This document shows, in pieces, positions 8,752 to 17,272 of a stretch of 64,000 nucleotides of DNA. Made by a program: the position numbers and the translations under genes. Source of the DNA: Rhodoferax sp. U2-2l (GTDB taxonomy: Bacteria > Pseudomonadota > Gammaproteobacteria > Burkholderiales > Burkholderiaceae_C); the NCBI RefSeq assembly GCF_020594515.1, contig NZ_JAJCTH010000021.1:22773-86772 (forward strand), in the 5' to 3' direction. The notes beneath the pieces are model-generated. The model did not search any database. It was given only the letters and a program-made list of their open reading frames with translations, and was not told the DNA's origin. How positions within the stretch are numbered: position 1 is the stretch's first letter; the number at the start of each line of letters is the position of its first letter.

Positions 8752-9962
8752 GTGCTGCCAACGTGCCTGAACCCGCAGTGCCACACCCGGTGTTGACCCA
8801 AGTGGCGCTGGCGCGCCTAATTGCCGGCCACGTGAGCTTGCACGCCTGCATGGCGGGCATGCGCATGGCGGCGCCGCTAATGGCGCTGCGTGAGGGTTAC
8901 AGCGCGCTGGCGGTGGGCTTGTTGCTGTCGCTGTTTGCGCTGACGCAGGTGTTTCTGGCCCTGCCTGCTGGGCGGTATGCCGACCGCAAAGGTTTCAAGC
9001 GACCGGTGGGCTTGGCGGTGTTGGTGGCCAGCAGCGGGGCGGCCTTGGCGTTTGTGTTCCCGGTGTTTCCGGTGCTGTGCCTGAGCGCGCTGATGACCGG
9101 TGGTTCAGTCGGTGCCGCGTCGATCAGCCTGCAGCGCCATGTGGGGCGCTCGGCGCAAGACACGGCGCAGCTCAAATCGATGTTCAGCTGGCTCTCCATT
9201 GGCCCGGCGCTGGCCAATTTTGTCGGGCCGCTGGCAGCCGGTATCTTGATTGACCAGGGCGGTTTTCGGCTGACCTTTTTGTGCCTCGCGTGTTTCCCGC
9301 TGTTGACTTGGGCGTGGGTGCGCCACACGCTGGAGCTGCCACCCGTGGTGGTGCAGCCTGGTGACAAAAAGGGCCGTACCTGGGACCTGCTGCGTGAGCC
9401 GATGATGCGCCGCCTGCTGGTGGTGAACTGGTTGCTGTCGTCCTGCTGGGACGTGCACACCTTTGTGGTGCCGGTGCTGGGGCATGAACGCGGCATCAGT
9501 GCGTCGAGCATTGGCGCCATTTTGGGCGGTTTTGCGCTCGCGGCCACCGCGGTGCGTGTGGTGTTGCCGTTTCTGGCGGCGCACCTGCGCGAATGGGTGG
9601 TGGTGAGCGGCGCCATGTTGTGCACGGCGGTGCTGTTTGCCGTCTACCCGTTGATGCAGACGGCTTGGGCCATGGGCGTCTGCTCGGCGCTGCTGGGGCT
9701 CTCTTTGGGCTCGGTGCAACCGATGATCATGAGCACGCTGCACCAGATCACGCCCGAGGCGCGCCATGGCGAGGCGCTGGGCATGCGCTTGATGGCCATC
9801 AATGCGTCAAGTGTGCTGATGCCGATGTTGTTTGGTTCTGCCGGGGCGGCGTTGGGTGTGTCATTGGTCTTCTGGACCGTGGGCACGGCAGTCGCTCTGG
9901 GGGCCCGCTCTGCCTGGCGGCTGCGTCCGCCCAACGTGCCGCCCGCGCCTGGGCAGCCTTGA
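8748..9962 (+). CDS. Major facilitator superfamily transporter
   Basis: A 404-residue inner-membrane protein with about 12 hydrophobic segments. The loop 2-3 MFS signature is ALPAGRYADRKGFKRP (about residues 69-84). The start GTG 8748 overlaps the rmuC stop by four bases (GTGA). Substrate unknown: no diagnostic motif is visible, and rmuC gives no metabolic hint. Proteins of this size with a charged central loop (about residue 200, PGDKKGRTWD) are usually drug or metabolite exporters, but that is only a family-level guess. Confidence 0.85.
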   Translation: MSAANVPEPAVPHPVLTQVALARLIAGHVSLHACMAGMRMAAPLMALREGYSALAVGLLLSLFALTQVFLALPAGRYADRKGFKRPVGLAVLVASSGAALAFVFPVFPVLCLSALMTGGSVGAASISLQRHVGRSAQDTAQLKSMFSWLSIGPALANFVGPLAAGILIDQGGFRLTFLCLACFPLLTWAWVRHTLELPPVVVQPGDKKGRTWDLLREPMMRRLLVVNWLLSSCWDVHTFVVPVLGHERGISASSIGAILGGFALAATAVRVVLPFLAAHLREWVVVSGAMLCTAVLFAVYPLMQTAWAMGVCSALLGLSLGSVQPMIMSTLHQITPEARHGEALGMRLMAINASSVLMPMLFGSAGAALGVSLVFWTVGTAVALGARSAWRLRPPNVPPAPGQP

Positions 9963-10056
9963 CGCTGGCGCGCGCTACGTGTCATACAGCACCAAATAGC
10001 CGAGCAAGATCAGTGACCTCAATCGGTTAAGTAGCGTTAAGCGATTTCATACAAAC

Positions 10057-10081
10057 GCCACCTTCAGGTGGCTTTTTTTTT
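10057..10081 (+). terminator. Terminator after the rmuC-MFS unit
   Basis: The stem GCCACC / GGTGGC with a TTCA loop (10057-10072) is followed by nine T residues. Confidence 0.85.
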
Positions 10082-10199
10082 GCTTAGAGCGTGTACCGCG
10101 GGGTGCGAGATCGGTCTTTCGGCGCCCTCGGGTTGGAATTCCGACAAAGCCGACAGTGATAATTGTGCGGTCGTTCAATAGAAAGCAAAGGTAATTTTC

Positions 10200-11489
10200 A
10201 TGCTGACAGCTCTGGTCATCGTTTTTGTGCTGGCTTATGCGGCCATCGCGCTCGAACACCCTATCAAAATCAACAAATCCGCTTCGGCCCTGATTGGCGC
10301 AGGCTTGCTGTGGACGATCTATGCCCTGGCAAGCGGTGATTCGGGTCTGGTCGGTGAGCATTTGTCCGAGTCACTGATGGGCACGGCGCAAATTGTGTTT
10401 TTCCTGATGGGTGCCATGACCATTGTTGAAGTGGTTGACGCGCACAACGGCTTTGAGGTGATCACCTCACGCATCAAGACGACAAAACTTTCCACATTGA
10501 TGTGGATGGTGGGATTTGTGTCTTTTTTCCTCAGCGCCATCTTGGACAACCTGACCACGACCATCGTGATGGTCTCGTTGATGAAAAAGCTGCTCGACAA
10601 ACGTGATGACCGGCTGTTTTTTGCCGGCATCATCGTCATTGCCGCCAACGCTGGTGGTGCCTGGACCCCGATTGGTGACGTGACCACCACCATGCTGTGG
10701 ATTGGTGGCCAGATCACCGCGCTCAACATCATGAAAGAACTGTTCATCCCGTCGATGATCAATCTGTTGGTGCCGCTGGCAGTGACCGCCTTTATTTTGA
10801 AAGGCAAGCCCGTGGTGTCCCCCGTCGGTGGTGGAGCGGCCCGCAAGGGCATGGCCTCCACGGATGCCGAGCGCAACATCATGTTCTTTTTGGGGCTGGC
10901 CATTCTGGTGGCCGTGCCGGTGTTCAAGACGATGACGCACTTGCCTCCTTTCATGGGCATCCTGTTTGGCCTGGGGATTTTGTGGCTGGTGGGTGATCTG
11001 CTGCACCGCAACAAGGCCGACGAAGACAAGGATCACTTCACGCTGGTTCACGCCCTGTCCAAGATCGACATGGGTTCTATCGTGTTCTTCATCGGTATTT
11101 TGTTGGCCGTAGCCACGCTGGAGCACACGCACATTCTGGGCTCTCTGGCCACGTGGCTGGATAACACTGTGGGCCGCCAGGACATCATTGTGCTGATCAT
11201 CGGCTTGGTCAGTGCCGTCGTCGACAACGTGCCGCTGGTGGCCGCCTCCATGGGCATGTACAGCCTGGAGCAATATCCGGCGGACAGTTTCCTGTGGGAG
11301 TTCATGGCGTATTGCGCCGGAACTGGCGGCTCGATCCTGATCATTGGCTCGGCCGCAGGTGTGGCCGCCATGGGGCTCGAAAAAATTGACTTCTTTTGGT
11401 ATGTCAAAAAAATCAGCTGGCTGGCGCTGATCGGCTATTTTGCCGGTGCCCTGTTTTACATCTTTGAGATGAAGTTGATGGGCCATTGA
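10200..11489 (+). CDS. nhaD: Na+/H+ antiporter of the NhaD type
   Basis: Inner-membrane sodium/proton antiporter of the ArsB/NhaD ion-transporter superfamily, involved in Na+ extrusion and pH homeostasis. The protein is 429 residues with about 12 hydrophobic segments. Conserved polar intramembrane motifs include SAILDNLTTTIVMV (about residues 112-125), NAGGAWTPIGDVTTTMLWI (about 150-168), the second Asp-Asn half-motif SAVVDNVPLVAAS (about 337-349), and AGTGGSILIIGSAAG. The two inverted DN motifs match the two repeats of this fold. The ATG at 10200 follows AAAGGTAA. It stands alone and converges with the LOG-family gene. Confidence 0.9.
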   Translation: MLTALVIVFVLAYAAIALEHPIKINKSASALIGAGLLWTIYALASGDSGLVGEHLSESLMGTAQIVFFLMGAMTIVEVVDAHNGFEVITSRIKTTKLSTLMWMVGFVSFFLSAILDNLTTTIVMVSLMKKLLDKRDDRLFFAGIIVIAANAGGAWTPIGDVTTTMLWIGGQITALNIMKELFIPSMINLLVPLAVTAFILKGKPVVSPVGGGAARKGMASTDAERNIMFFLGLAILVAVPVFKTMTHLPPFMGILFGLGILWLVGDLLHRNKADEDKDHFTLVHALSKIDMGSIVFFIGILLAVATLEHTHILGSLATWLDNTVGRQDIIVLIIGLVSAVVDNVPLVAASMGMYSLEQYPADSFLWEFMAYCAGTGGSILIIGSAAGVAAMGLEKIDFFWYVKKISWLALIGYFAGALFYIFEMKLMGH

Positions 11490-11496
11490 GCTGTTG

Positions 11497-11532
11497 AGCC
11501 GTTGGACCGCGATGTCGGCGGTCCTGACGGCT
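11497..11532. terminator. Hairpin between the convergent nhaD and LOG-family genes
   Basis: The perfect stem GGACCGC / GCGGTCC (11504-11510 with 11518-11524) is extended by AGCCGT / ACGGCT across a small bulge. It has no T-tract. It overlaps the last bases of the leftward gene and could slow transcription from either side. Confidence 0.5.
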
Positions 11533-12407
11533 TACAGCGCGTAAAAACGTTTGATCACGTCCCAGGCGGCCTCGGGCGTATCGACGTAGTGGAACAACTT
11601 CACGTCTTCAGGTGAGATCACGCCTTCTTCGATCATCACATCGATGTTGAGCAGGCGTTTCCAGTAGCTGCTGCCAAACAGGACGATCGGCACCGGTTGT
11701 GACTTGCGTGTCTGCACCAGAGTGACCACTTCAAACAACTCGTCAAGCGTACCAAAACCGCCAGGGTATGCCACCAGCGCCTTGGCACGCATCATGAAAT
11801 GCATTTTGCGGATCGCAAAATAATGGAATTTGAAGCTCAACGCGGGCGTGACATAAGGGTTGGCAGACTGCTCGTGTGGCAGCGCGATGTTTAACCCGAC
11901 CGTGGGCGCACCCAGCTCATGGGCACCGCGGTTGGCGGCTTCCATGATGCCCGGGCCACCCCCGGTGCAGATGTACAGCTTGGCACTGTGGGCTTGGTCG
12001 TTGCTGTAAGCGGCCACCAGCCGGGCAAACAGGCGCGCCTGGTCATAAAAAAATGCGTTACGCAGGTGGCGTTCGGCCAGTTGGATGGCGGCCGCATCGC
12101 CGCTGGCTTGGGCGGCTTCCATGGCCGTGTTGGCGGTCTCGGGCGAGGGAAAGCGCGCGCTGCCAAACACCACGATGGTGTTGTCAATGCCCTGTTCACT
12201 CTGGTCCACATCGGGCTTGAGCATCTCCAGCTGGATGCGGATGCCGCGCGTTTCGCGGCGCAACAAAAACTCGGGGTCCGCAAACGCCAGCCGATAGGCG
12301 TTCGGGTGCAGCACGGTGTCATCCGCTGGGTGTTTCAGTAAATCCGCCAGCGCATCGGCCAGTTTGTGTTCGGTGACGTGTTGGGGCAGGGATTGGGTGT
12401 GTTCCAT
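11532..12407 (-). CDS. LOG family protein (TIGR00730; cytokinin riboside 5'-monophosphate phosphoribohydrolase-like)
   Basis: A Rossmann-fold nucleotide-binding protein. The LOG signature AYPGGFGTLDELFEVVTL and the upstream GGGPGIMEAANRGA are both intact; family members hydrolyse nucleoside monophosphates (AMP or cytokinin nucleotides) to base and ribose phosphate. At 291 residues it is longer than the minimal LOG proteins (about 190) because of an N-terminal region of about 100 residues with TIVVFGSARFPSPE. The ATG is at 12407. It is single-gene and its physiological substrate is unknown. Confidence 0.85.
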   Translation of the reverse strand: MEHTQSLPQHVTEHKLADALADLLKHPADDTVLHPNAYRLAFADPEFLLRRETRGIRIQLEMLKPDVDQSEQGIDNTIVVFGSARFPSPETANTAMEAAQASGDAAAIQLAERHLRNAFFYDQARLFARLVAAYSNDQAHSAKLYICTGGGPGIMEAANRGAHELGAPTVGLNIALPHEQSANPYVTPALSFKFHYFAIRKMHFMMRAKALVAYPGGFGTLDELFEVVTLVQTRKSQPVPIVLFGSSYWKRLLNIDVMIEEGVISPEDVKLFHYVDTPEAAWDVIKRFYAL

Positions 12408-12424
12408 GGCGTAAATTTTCAGGC

Positions 12425-12453
12425 AAAAAAAAGGGCCTCACGATGTGAAGCCC
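12425..12453 (-). terminator. Terminator of efp
   Basis: On the minus strand GGGCTTCAC-atc-GTGAGGCCC (one G/U pair) is followed by eight T residues. It sits 35 bp beyond the efp stop. Confidence 0.88.
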
Positions 12454-12487
12454 TGCTTGTTTTTGGCAATGGTGCCAGCCACGGTGT

Positions 12488-13042
12488 TTAGACCCGTTTG
12501 CGGTATTCGCCGGTGCGGGTGTCGATTTCGACCTTGTCGCCTTGCGCCACAAAAATTGGCACACCAATCTCAAAACCGGTGGCGATCTTGGCAGGCTTCA
12601 GAACCTTGCCAGAGGTGTCACCCTTGACGGCGGGTTCTGTCCAGGTGATTTCACGCACCACGGTGGTGGGCAGTTCAACCGAGATCGCCTTGCCGTCGTA
12701 GAACACCACTTCAACGGCCATGCCGTCTTCGAGGTAGTTGAGCGAGTCGCCCATGTTTTCGGCTTCGACTTCGTACTGGTTGTACTCGGCGTCCATACAC
12801 ACATACATCGGGTCGGCGAAATAGGAGTAGGTGCAATCCTTCTTGTCGAGAATCACGTTGTCGATCTTATCGTCGGCCTTGAACACCACTTCGGTGCCGA
12901 AGTTGGCGATCAGGCTTTTGAGTTTCATGCGCACGGTGGCGGCACCGCGGCCCCCACGGGCGTATTCGGTTTTCAGGACGACCATGGGGTCTTTGCCGTG
13001 CATGATCACATTGCCAGCACGAATTTCTTGAGCGATTTTCAT
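12488..13042 (-). CDS. efp: Translation elongation factor P, Arg32 type
   Basis: EF-P binds stalled ribosomes between the P and E sites and promotes peptide bonds at polyproline stretches. The 184-residue protein has the KOW-like N-terminal domain with the tip loop YARGGRG, where R32 replaces the Lys34 of E. coli EF-P, and the C-terminal EF-P signature ([27 protein letters not shown]). Arg32 EF-P proteins are rhamnosylated by EarP, and earP lies 92 bp upstream in the same direction. The start ATG at 13042 gives the standard [12 protein letters not shown]-terminus. Confidence 0.97.
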   Translation of the reverse strand: MKIAQEIRAGNVIMHGKDPMVVLKTEYARGGRGAATVRMKLKSLIANFGTEVVFKADDKIDNVILDKKDCTYSYFADPMYVCMDAEYNQYEVEAENMGDSLNYLEDGMAVEVVFYDGKAISVELPTTVVREITWTEPAVKGDTSGKVLKPAKIATGFEIGVPIFVAQGDKVEIDTRTGEYRKRV

Positions 13043-13134
13043 AATCAGAGGGTGAAGTTAGGCCGCGCATCCGGCGGCGAGGGCGGCTGACGCTTTCGAT
13101 GAAACATCGACCACACGCCGCAAAGCCCGCTATT

Positions 13135-14268
13135 TTAGGGGGTATTTGCCACAAAAGCGAGCAGTTGGCTGACCAGATCGTGCTGTTGCAGCAGCCGCTG
13201 GCGTGCCGCGAGGCAGGTGGCTTGCCATTCGGGCCACTGCTGTTGGCTGATGAGCTGTGCCGTGGGCTGCCAGGGTGGCGTCGGATGCACACCATTCCAG
13301 ACATGGTGGGCGTGGCGCAGCGAAGGCGGTGCTTGCAGCCAGTCCAGAAACGCGCCTAGCTTGGGGTGGTGTGCATCGTCCGCTTGCGGATAAAGCTGCC
13401 ATATCAAGGGTTTGCCCGCCCACAAGGCGCGCACCAGCGAGTCTTCACCACGCACCAAATTGAGGTCACATGCCCACAGCAAGTGGTCAAAATCGGTTTG
13501 AGAGAGCGTGGGAAGATAAAAGAAAGAGAGCGTTTTGTCCCGATTGAACATGGCTTGGAAGCCTAGCTCTTCGTCAAGAACCCGGTGCAGCGCGGCGGCA
13601 GCCCGACCCGGGGTGACCAACAGGATCGTGGGCACCTGGTCCGCCGCCAGCGCCTGCAGCAAGGCGGACAGCCCGGCGGGCTCGTAACAGAAAAGCGACA
13701 CCAGACGCTGGCCTGTCCAGGCAACGCCCTGGGCGCCCAGCCATGTCGCCCGGTCAAAACTGGTTTGCCTTGACAGCAGGTCGGGTTCGCGCAGCAGGCC
13801 GCCGGTGTCAGACGTGAAACCAGGGTAAAAAAAGTGTTTGGTCAGACCGCGTCCGGGTCCGCTCATCACCGGTGAGGGTAGGCCGTGGCAGCGCTTGGCA
13901 TAGTCTTCGGCGCTCAGGTACTCGAGGTTGAACCACAACGCAGCTTGGTCCCTAGCCTGGAGGTTGCTGGTGTAGCGCGTGATGAATTCAGGGTCGATGT
14001 CACACCCAAAAGCCTCCACCAAAACATCCCCGGGTGCGACGCCGTGGCTCTCAAAGGGTGTTGTCCACGCCAGTACCTGCACGCCTGGCGCACCGACCGG
14101 GGCCATCCAGCTCAGCGCACTGGCATCGTCCACCCACAGCCGCACCGTCTGACCGCGCTGCGCCAGATTCAGAGCCAGACGCCAACACACCCCAATGTCA
14201 CCAAAGTTGTCGATCACGCGGCAAAAAATGTCCCAGTGCAATTTGGGTTGAGGCGCGGTTTGATTCAT
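13135..14268 (-). CDS. earP: EF-P arginine rhamnosyltransferase
   Basis: Inverting GT-B glycosyltransferase that attaches rhamnose from dTDP-beta-L-rhamnose to Arg32 of EF-P (family formerly DUF2331). The N-terminal WDIFCRVIDNFGDIGVCWRL carries the conserved Asp of the family active site; SLFCYEPAG and LNLVRGEDSLVRALWAGKP are the nucleotide-sugar-binding C-terminal motifs. I chose ATG 14268 (MNQTAPQPKLHWDIF, 377 residues) rather than an upstream GTG. Located just upstream of efp on the same strand, the usual arrangement. It diverges from uvrC with only 27 bp between start codons. Confidence 0.95.
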   Translation of the reverse strand: MNQTAPQPKLHWDIFCRVIDNFGDIGVCWRLALNLAQRGQTVRLWVDDASALSWMAPVGAPGVQVLAWTTPFESHGVAPGDVLVEAFGCDIDPEFITRYTSNLQARDQAALWFNLEYLSAEDYAKRCHGLPSPVMSGPGRGLTKHFFYPGFTSDTGGLLREPDLLSRQTSFDRATWLGAQGVAWTGQRLVSLFCYEPAGLSALLQALAADQVPTILLVTPGRAAAALHRVLDEELGFQAMFNRDKTLSFFYLPTLSQTDFDHLLWACDLNLVRGEDSLVRALWAGKPLIWQLYPQADDAHHPKLGAFLDWLQAPPSLRHAHHVWNGVHPTPPWQPTAQLISQQQWPEWQATCLAARQRLLQQHDLVSQLLAFVANTP

Positions 14269-14295
14269 GGCCGGGATTGTCCACAATAGCGCCCT

Positions 14296-16440
14296 ATGTC
14301 TGATTTGCCCGAAAAACCCGTGCCACCTGTTGCGCCTGCTCTGTCCTCTGCTGTGCTACCCGACACACTGTCGATCCAGCCCGCGGCTGCTGCTACTGAT
14401 TTGCCTGCGTCTGAAGTGCCAGCGGGCACCCACCCCGAGCAACTGCTCAATGATGTGGCCAGCTTGCCCGCGCTGCCGGGGGTCTACCGCTACTTTGATG
14501 CCCAAGGCCAGGTTCTGTATGTTGGCAAGGCGATCAACCTCAAAAAACGGGTGTCGAGTTATTTCCAGAAGAACCACGGCGGCACCCGCATTGGCCACAT
14601 GGTGGGCAAGATCGTGCGGCTGGAGACCACCGTGGTGCGCTCCGAGGCCGAGGCGCTGCTGCTTGAAAACAACCTGATCAAGACGCTCAACCCCAAGTAC
14701 AACATCCTGTTTCGGGACGACAAAAGTTACCCGTATCTGAAGATCAGCGCTCCGGCGCCACTGCCCAAAGAAGGTGGCGTTTTTTCAAAAAATGTAGCGA
14801 CTGGTTCTTTATCTATGAGGGCTACAGACTCAAAAGACACACCATCGTCGGTGACCCGAATCAACGGTGACTGGTTCCCCAGGGTGTCTTATTACCGGGG
14901 TGCGGTCGAGAAAAAGCACCATTACTTTGGCCCGTACCCAAGCGCCTGGGCGGTCAAGGAGGCAATTTTGCTGATGCAAAAGGTGTTCAAACTGCGCACT
15001 TGTGAGGAGTCGGTGTTTGCCAACCGCACCCGGCCCTGTTTGCTGTACCAGATCAAACGCTGCTCCGGCCCCTGTGTGGGCCACATTTCACCCGCCGACT
15101 ACGCCCAGGATGTGGCGGATGCTGAACGCTTTTTGAATGGCGACGCACAAGAGGTGATGAGCAGCTTGCAGGCACGCATGATGGCGCACGCCGACAAACT
15201 CGAGTTCGAGCAGGCCGCCGAATTGCGCAACCAGACCGCTGCTCTCTCCAGTGTGTTGCACCAGCAGAGTGTGGACAACGTCAGCGACCGCGATGTCGAC
15301 ATCCTCGCGGTCAAGGTGCAGGGCGGGCGCGCCTGTGTCAACCTGGCCATGGTGCGCGGCGGGCGGCATCTGGGCGACCGGCCCTACTTTCCGGTGCAGG
15401 TGCAGGACGGCGCCGCGCTGGAGCTGGAAGAAGAGGGCGCTGAGGTCCGTTCAGTCGAATCACACATCCTGGACGCCTTCATCGCCCAGCATTACCTCAA
15501 CGTGCCGGTACCGCCCTCGCTGGTGGTCAGCGCGCCGGTGGACAAAGCCTTGTTAAAGGCCCTGACGGCTCAAACCGGCATCAAGGTCAGCGCCGTACAC
15601 GCCCCGCGTGAACAGCGCCGTGTTTGGCTCGAGATGGCCCAAACCAATGCCAACCTGCAGCTGGCCCGGCTGCTGTCAGAAGAAGGCTCCCAACAGGCGC
15701 GTACCCGCGCCCTCTACGAGGCGCTGGATCTGGGGCTGGACGACCTGGACGAACTGCGCATCGAGTGTTTTGACATTTCACACACCGCAGGTGAGTCGAC
15801 CCAGGCCTCGTGTGTGGTGTTCCACCACCACAAGATGCAAAACGCCGAGTACCGGCGCTACAAAATCACCGACATCACGCCGGGTGACGATTACGCCGCA
15901 ATGCGCCAGGTGCTGTTGCGCCGTTACGGGAAACTGGCTGAGGTGTTGCAGGAGGCCAAACGCACGGGCGAAACTCCGCCAGGGACTGGCCGTTTGCCGG
16001 ACCTGGTGCTGGTCGATGGTGGCAAGGGCCAGGTCAGCATGGCGCGTGAGGTGTTCACGCAACTGGGCCTCGATCTGTCGCTGATCGTCGGTGTCGAGAA
16101 AGGTGAGGGCAGGCGTATCGGCCTGGAAGAGCTGGTGTTTGCCGACGGGCGCGAGAAGGTCTACCTGGGCAAGGATTCGGCCGCGCTGATGCTGGTGGCG
16201 CAGATCCGCGACGAGGCGCACCGTTTTGCCATCACCGGCATGCGTGCGGCGCGCGCCAAGGTGCGCATGGATGGTGGCAAGCTTGAAGACATCCCCGGCA
16301 TCGGCCCGAAACGGCGTGCCCGGCTGTTGCAGCGTTTTGGGGGTGTGCGTGGCGTGGCGATGGCCTCGGTGGATGACATGGCCACGGTTGAAGGCATCTC
16401 GCATGAACTGGCTGAGGAGATTTACCGGGCGTTGCATTGA
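14296..16440 (+). CDS. uvrC: Excinuclease ABC subunit C, with an in-frame insertion
   Basis: Makes both incisions in nucleotide excision repair after UvrAB. The domains are GIY-YIG nuclease (about residues 58-140: [26 protein letters not shown]), UvrB-binding UVR (about 290-320), RNase H-like C-terminal endonuclease (about 480-650: [15 protein letters not shown]) and tandem HhH ([18 protein letters not shown]). At 714 residues it is long for two reasons: a Pro/Ala-rich N-terminal extension of about 50 residues, and about 40 extra residues (151-193) between [11 protein letters not shown] and [11 protein letters not shown], where most homologues have only a few. The reading frame is intact, so the gene is probably functional. 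Confidence 0.95.
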   Translation: MSDLPEKPVPPVAPALSSAVLPDTLSIQPAAAATDLPASEVPAGTHPEQLLNDVASLPALPGVYRYFDAQGQVLYVGKAINLKKRVSSYFQKNHGGTRIGHMVGKIVRLETTVVRSEAEALLLENNLIKTLNPKYNILFRDDKSYPYLKISAPAPLPKEGGVFSKNVATGSLSMRATDSKDTPSSVTRINGDWFPRVSYYRGAVEKKHHYFGPYPSAWAVKEAILLMQKVFKLRTCEESVFANRTRPCLLYQIKRCSGPCVGHISPADYAQDVADAERFLNGDAQEVMSSLQARMMAHADKLEFEQAAELRNQTAALSSVLHQQSVDNVSDRDVDILAVKVQGGRACVNLAMVRGGRHLGDRPYFPVQVQDGAALELEEEGAEVRSVESHILDAFIAQHYLNVPVPPSLVVSAPVDKALLKALTAQTGIKVSAVHAPREQRRVWLEMAQTNANLQLARLLSEEGSQQARTRALYEALDLGLDDLDELRIECFDISHTAGESTQASCVVFHHHKMQNAEYRRYKITDITPGDDYAAMRQVLLRRYGKLAEVLQEAKRTGETPPGTGRLPDLVLVDGGKGQVSMAREVFTQLGLDLSLIVGVEKGEGRRIGLEELVFADGREKVYLGKDSAALMLVAQIRDEAHRFAITGMRAARAKVRMDGGKLEDIPGIGPKRRARLLQRFGGVRGVAMASVDDMATVEGISHELAEEIYRALH
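14788..14834. repeat. Repeat-like palindromic segment inside uvrC
   Basis: AT-rich DNA within the extra uvrC codons, with inverted TGTAGC (14793-14798) and GCTACA (14821-14826) around a 22-bp centre. Its composition differs from the flanking GC-rich coding sequence and it looks like the short AGC/GCT-flanked intergenic elements of Comamonadaceae. The origin as an inserted element is inferred. Confidence 0.45.
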
Positions 16441-16503
16441 CAGCCATCGTCCCTCTCTTTCTTGAGTGGAACGGCTGACGTGGCTGCATGCCACAATTGC
16501 GTC

Positions 16504-17070
16504 ATGTTCTGGACGATTCCCACCCTGATGACCTGGGCCCGCATCGCGGCCATCCCGCTGATTGTGGGCGTGTTTTATTTGCCGATTGCGCCCGCGCACC
16601 GCAACGAAATTGCCACGGTGATGTTTGTGGTGTTTGCCGCCACCGACTGGCTCGACGGTTTTCTGGCGCGCAAGCTCAACCAGGTGTCGGCTTTTGGTGC
16701 CTTTCTGGACCCGGTGGCTGACAAGTTTCTGGTCTGCGCCTGTGTGCTGGTGCTGGTGCACCTGGGCCGGGCCGACGTGTTTGTCGGGCTGATCATCATT
16801 GGCCGCGAGATCGCCATCTCGGCGCTGCGCGAGTGGATGGCGCAGATTGGCGCCTCGCGCAGCGTGGCGGTGCACATGATCGGCAAACTCAAAACCACCG
16901 CGCAGATGGTGGCGATCCCGTTCTTGCTCTATGACGGCGTGTTCATGGGCCTGATCGACACCCATGTCTGGGGTGTCTGGCTGATCTGGATTGCCGCCAT
17001 CATGACCATCTGGTCGATGGTGTATTACCTGCAAAAGGCGCTGCCAGAGATCCGCGCCAAGGTGAAATAG
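16504..17070 (+). CDS. pgsA: CDP-diacylglycerol-glycerol-3-phosphate 3-phosphatidyltransferase
   Basis: Integral membrane enzyme for the first committed step of phosphatidylglycerol synthesis. The CDP-alcohol phosphatidyltransferase signature D-G-x2-A-R-x8-G-x3-D-x3-D appears as DWLDGFLARKLNQVSAFGAF followed by LDPVADK. There are several hydrophobic segments in 188 residues. ATG 16504 (MFWTIPTLMTWARI) matches the family N-terminus; an upstream in-frame start at 16462 would add an unlikely cysteine-containing leader. It lies 63 bp after uvrC; the uvrC-pgsA order is common in proteobacteria. Confidence 0.95.
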   Translation: MFWTIPTLMTWARIAAIPLIVGVFYLPIAPAHRNEIATVMFVVFAATDWLDGFLARKLNQVSAFGAFLDPVADKFLVCACVLVLVHLGRADVFVGLIIIGREIAISALREWMAQIGASRSVAVHMIGKLKTTAQMVAIPFLLYDGVFMGLIDTHVWGVWLIWIAAIMTIWSMVYYLQKALPEIRAKVK

Positions 17071-17221
17071 GTCTGCCAAGGCCACGCACAAGATCGCTCT
17101 GATCACCCCGGTTAAAGAGGATATGACAGACGGCTTGCGCTGCCGTGCTGACCACGGTGGTCGCCAACGTTGGGCCAGATAGAAAAAGGTCTGGCCGCTG
17201 ATTTGGCTGGATCAACAGCCA

Positions 17222-17258
17222 CAAAAAAGCCACCTGCAACCCATGGCCGCAGGTGGCT
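17222..17258 (-). terminator. Terminator of the dapA-bamC unit
   Basis: On the minus strand the perfect 10-bp stem AGCCACCTGC / GCAGGTGGCT (17258-17249 with 17237-17228) is followed by a T-run. It is 14 bp beyond the bamC stop. Confidence 0.93.
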
Positions 17259-17272
17259 CGCTTGGAGAGCGA

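Noticed and set aside
15778..17106. A 442-codon minus-strand open frame across uvrC and pgsA
   Set aside because: It crosses two well-supported plus-strand genes and its product is His/Gln/Arg-rich low complexity.
17071..17221. Possible small RNA between pgsA and bamC (hairpin GGCCAGA / TCTGGCC at 17173-17196)
   Set aside because: A single 7-bp stem with no promoter or T-run is not enough to call an RNA gene.
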